A stretch of DNA of 35,445 nt from Chloroflexota bacterium (GTDB lineage Bacteria > Chloroflexota > Anaerolineae > Anaerolineales > DRMV01): the NCBI GenBank assembly GCA_011322445.1, contig DRMV01000050.1:1-35445 (forward strand), in the 5' to 3' direction. The position numbers were made by a program, and so were the translations under genes. Shown in pieces: positions 32,998-35,445 of this stretch; position 1 is the stretch's first letter, and each line of letters starts with the position of its first letter. The notes beneath the pieces were generated by a model that saw nothing but the letters and a program-made list of their open reading frames with translations, was not told where the DNA came from and made no database searches.

Positions 32998-33070
32998 GGG
33001 GATGTAGCTCAGTTGGGAGAGCATCGCCTTTGCAAGGCGAGGGTCACGGGTTCGAGTCCCGTCATCTCCA
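32998..33070 (+). tRNA. tRNA-Ala (TGC)
   Basis: The 73-nt gene has acceptor stem GGGGATG/CATCTCC (one G-U pair), anticodon stem TCGCC/GGCGA with loop TTTGCAA (anticodon TGC) and TTCGAGTC in the T arm. CCA is not encoded. It starts 17 nt after tRNA-Ile, the usual spacer order. Confidence 0.97.
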
Positions 33071-33387
33071 CTTCTCTCCCGCTGGCTGCACACGGAGGCG
33101 GATTTGGTGCAGGTGATTGCCGACTGAAATTGAGTAAGCGTGTGGTTCATCGTGCAGGTTGCGGCCCGGCGATGAGCCGGGTCGGTGTGTGTCAGGACAT
33201 TGAAAGAGTGAAGAGGTTGGCACTCGGTTGGCGGCCCTCAAGCGGTTGAGGGTTGGCAACCGGCGGCTAACGCCGGAAGAAGCGGCACATTAACAAGTGA
33301 ATAGGTCGTAGTAAAGCAAATCTCAAATCTTATTGTCGTGCGTGTAGTGCATCAAATGCGCGAAGAATTTCTGGTTCTCCGCATCAC
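33071..33387 (+). other. 16S-23S spacer, second part
   Basis: About 317 nt with no gene. It holds several short hairpins: CCCTCAA (33235-33241) with TTGAGGG (33246-33252), and CCGGCG (33260-33265) with CGCCGG (33271-33276). The part next to 23S is A/T-richer and should contain the left arm of the 23S processing stem, whose right arm lies beyond the window. Confidence 0.75.

Positions 33388-35445
<2,058 letters not shown>

Overview
The window is GC-rich bacterial DNA and most likely comes from the phylum Chloroflexota, class Anaerolineae or a close relative. The main evidence is the 16S gene. Its probe site at 31605-31622 reads ACACCTACGGGTGGCAGC, which matches EUB338-III rather than the usual EUB338 target, and it also carries a G/C pair at E. 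coli positions 923/1393. Protein-coding genes are ordinary housekeeping and metabolic genes on both strands. I see no prophage, insertion sequence, CRISPR array or plasmid feature.

Layout. 1-5.5 kb: the edge of an unknown minus-strand gene, ribosomal protein L25 with a strong terminator, an MscS channel divergent from a family 2 glycosyltransferase, a D-cysteine desulfhydrase/ACC deaminase-type PLP enzyme, and a class III aminotransferase. 5.6-9.6 kb: a soluble GAF-PAS histidine kinase, a CpXC-domain protein and a multi-pass membrane protein. 9.8-14.3 kb: ClpC, convergent with and overlapped by a GT-C membrane glycosyltransferase. 14.4-17.7 kb: two purine-base deaminases, adenine deaminase and 8-oxoguanine deaminase, in one orientation. 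17.8-25.2 kb: alpha-glucan phosphorylase, M32 carboxypeptidase, a NarX/NarL-type two-component pair and a thiolase. 25.3-28.5 kb: a minus-strand cluster of imidazolonepropionase, a 60-residue membrane protein and an HD-PncC fusion, then dCTP deaminase. 28.6-30.9 kb: the infC-rpmI-rplT operon, divergent from surE. 30.9-35.4 kb: an rRNA operon (two promoters, 16S, tRNA-Ile, tRNA-Ala, 23S cut by the window edge).

Several genes fit together. AdeC and 8-oxoguanine deaminase both salvage purine bases. The HD-PncC fusion and Dcd concern nucleotide clean-up. The IF3-L35-L20 operon has what looks like a full attenuation leader and an ATA start codon for IF3.

The most unusual content is between genes. 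Almost every gap holds a different kind of non-coding repeat: degenerate tandem repeats locked to an 8-bp period (three loci, four blocks), an exact 11 x 7-bp tandem array, a 67-bp multi-hairpin element present twice in convergent gaps, a perfect 34-bp palindrome, a CAGATT-type double hairpin, and a nested inverted repeat in front of a histidine kinase. Promoters often have an extended -10 (TGNTANNNT), and two divergent gene pairs appear to share a single symmetrical -10 core. I found no convincing new multi-gene defence or metabolic system. The repeats, the infC leader and the HD-PncC fusion are the parts worth following up.
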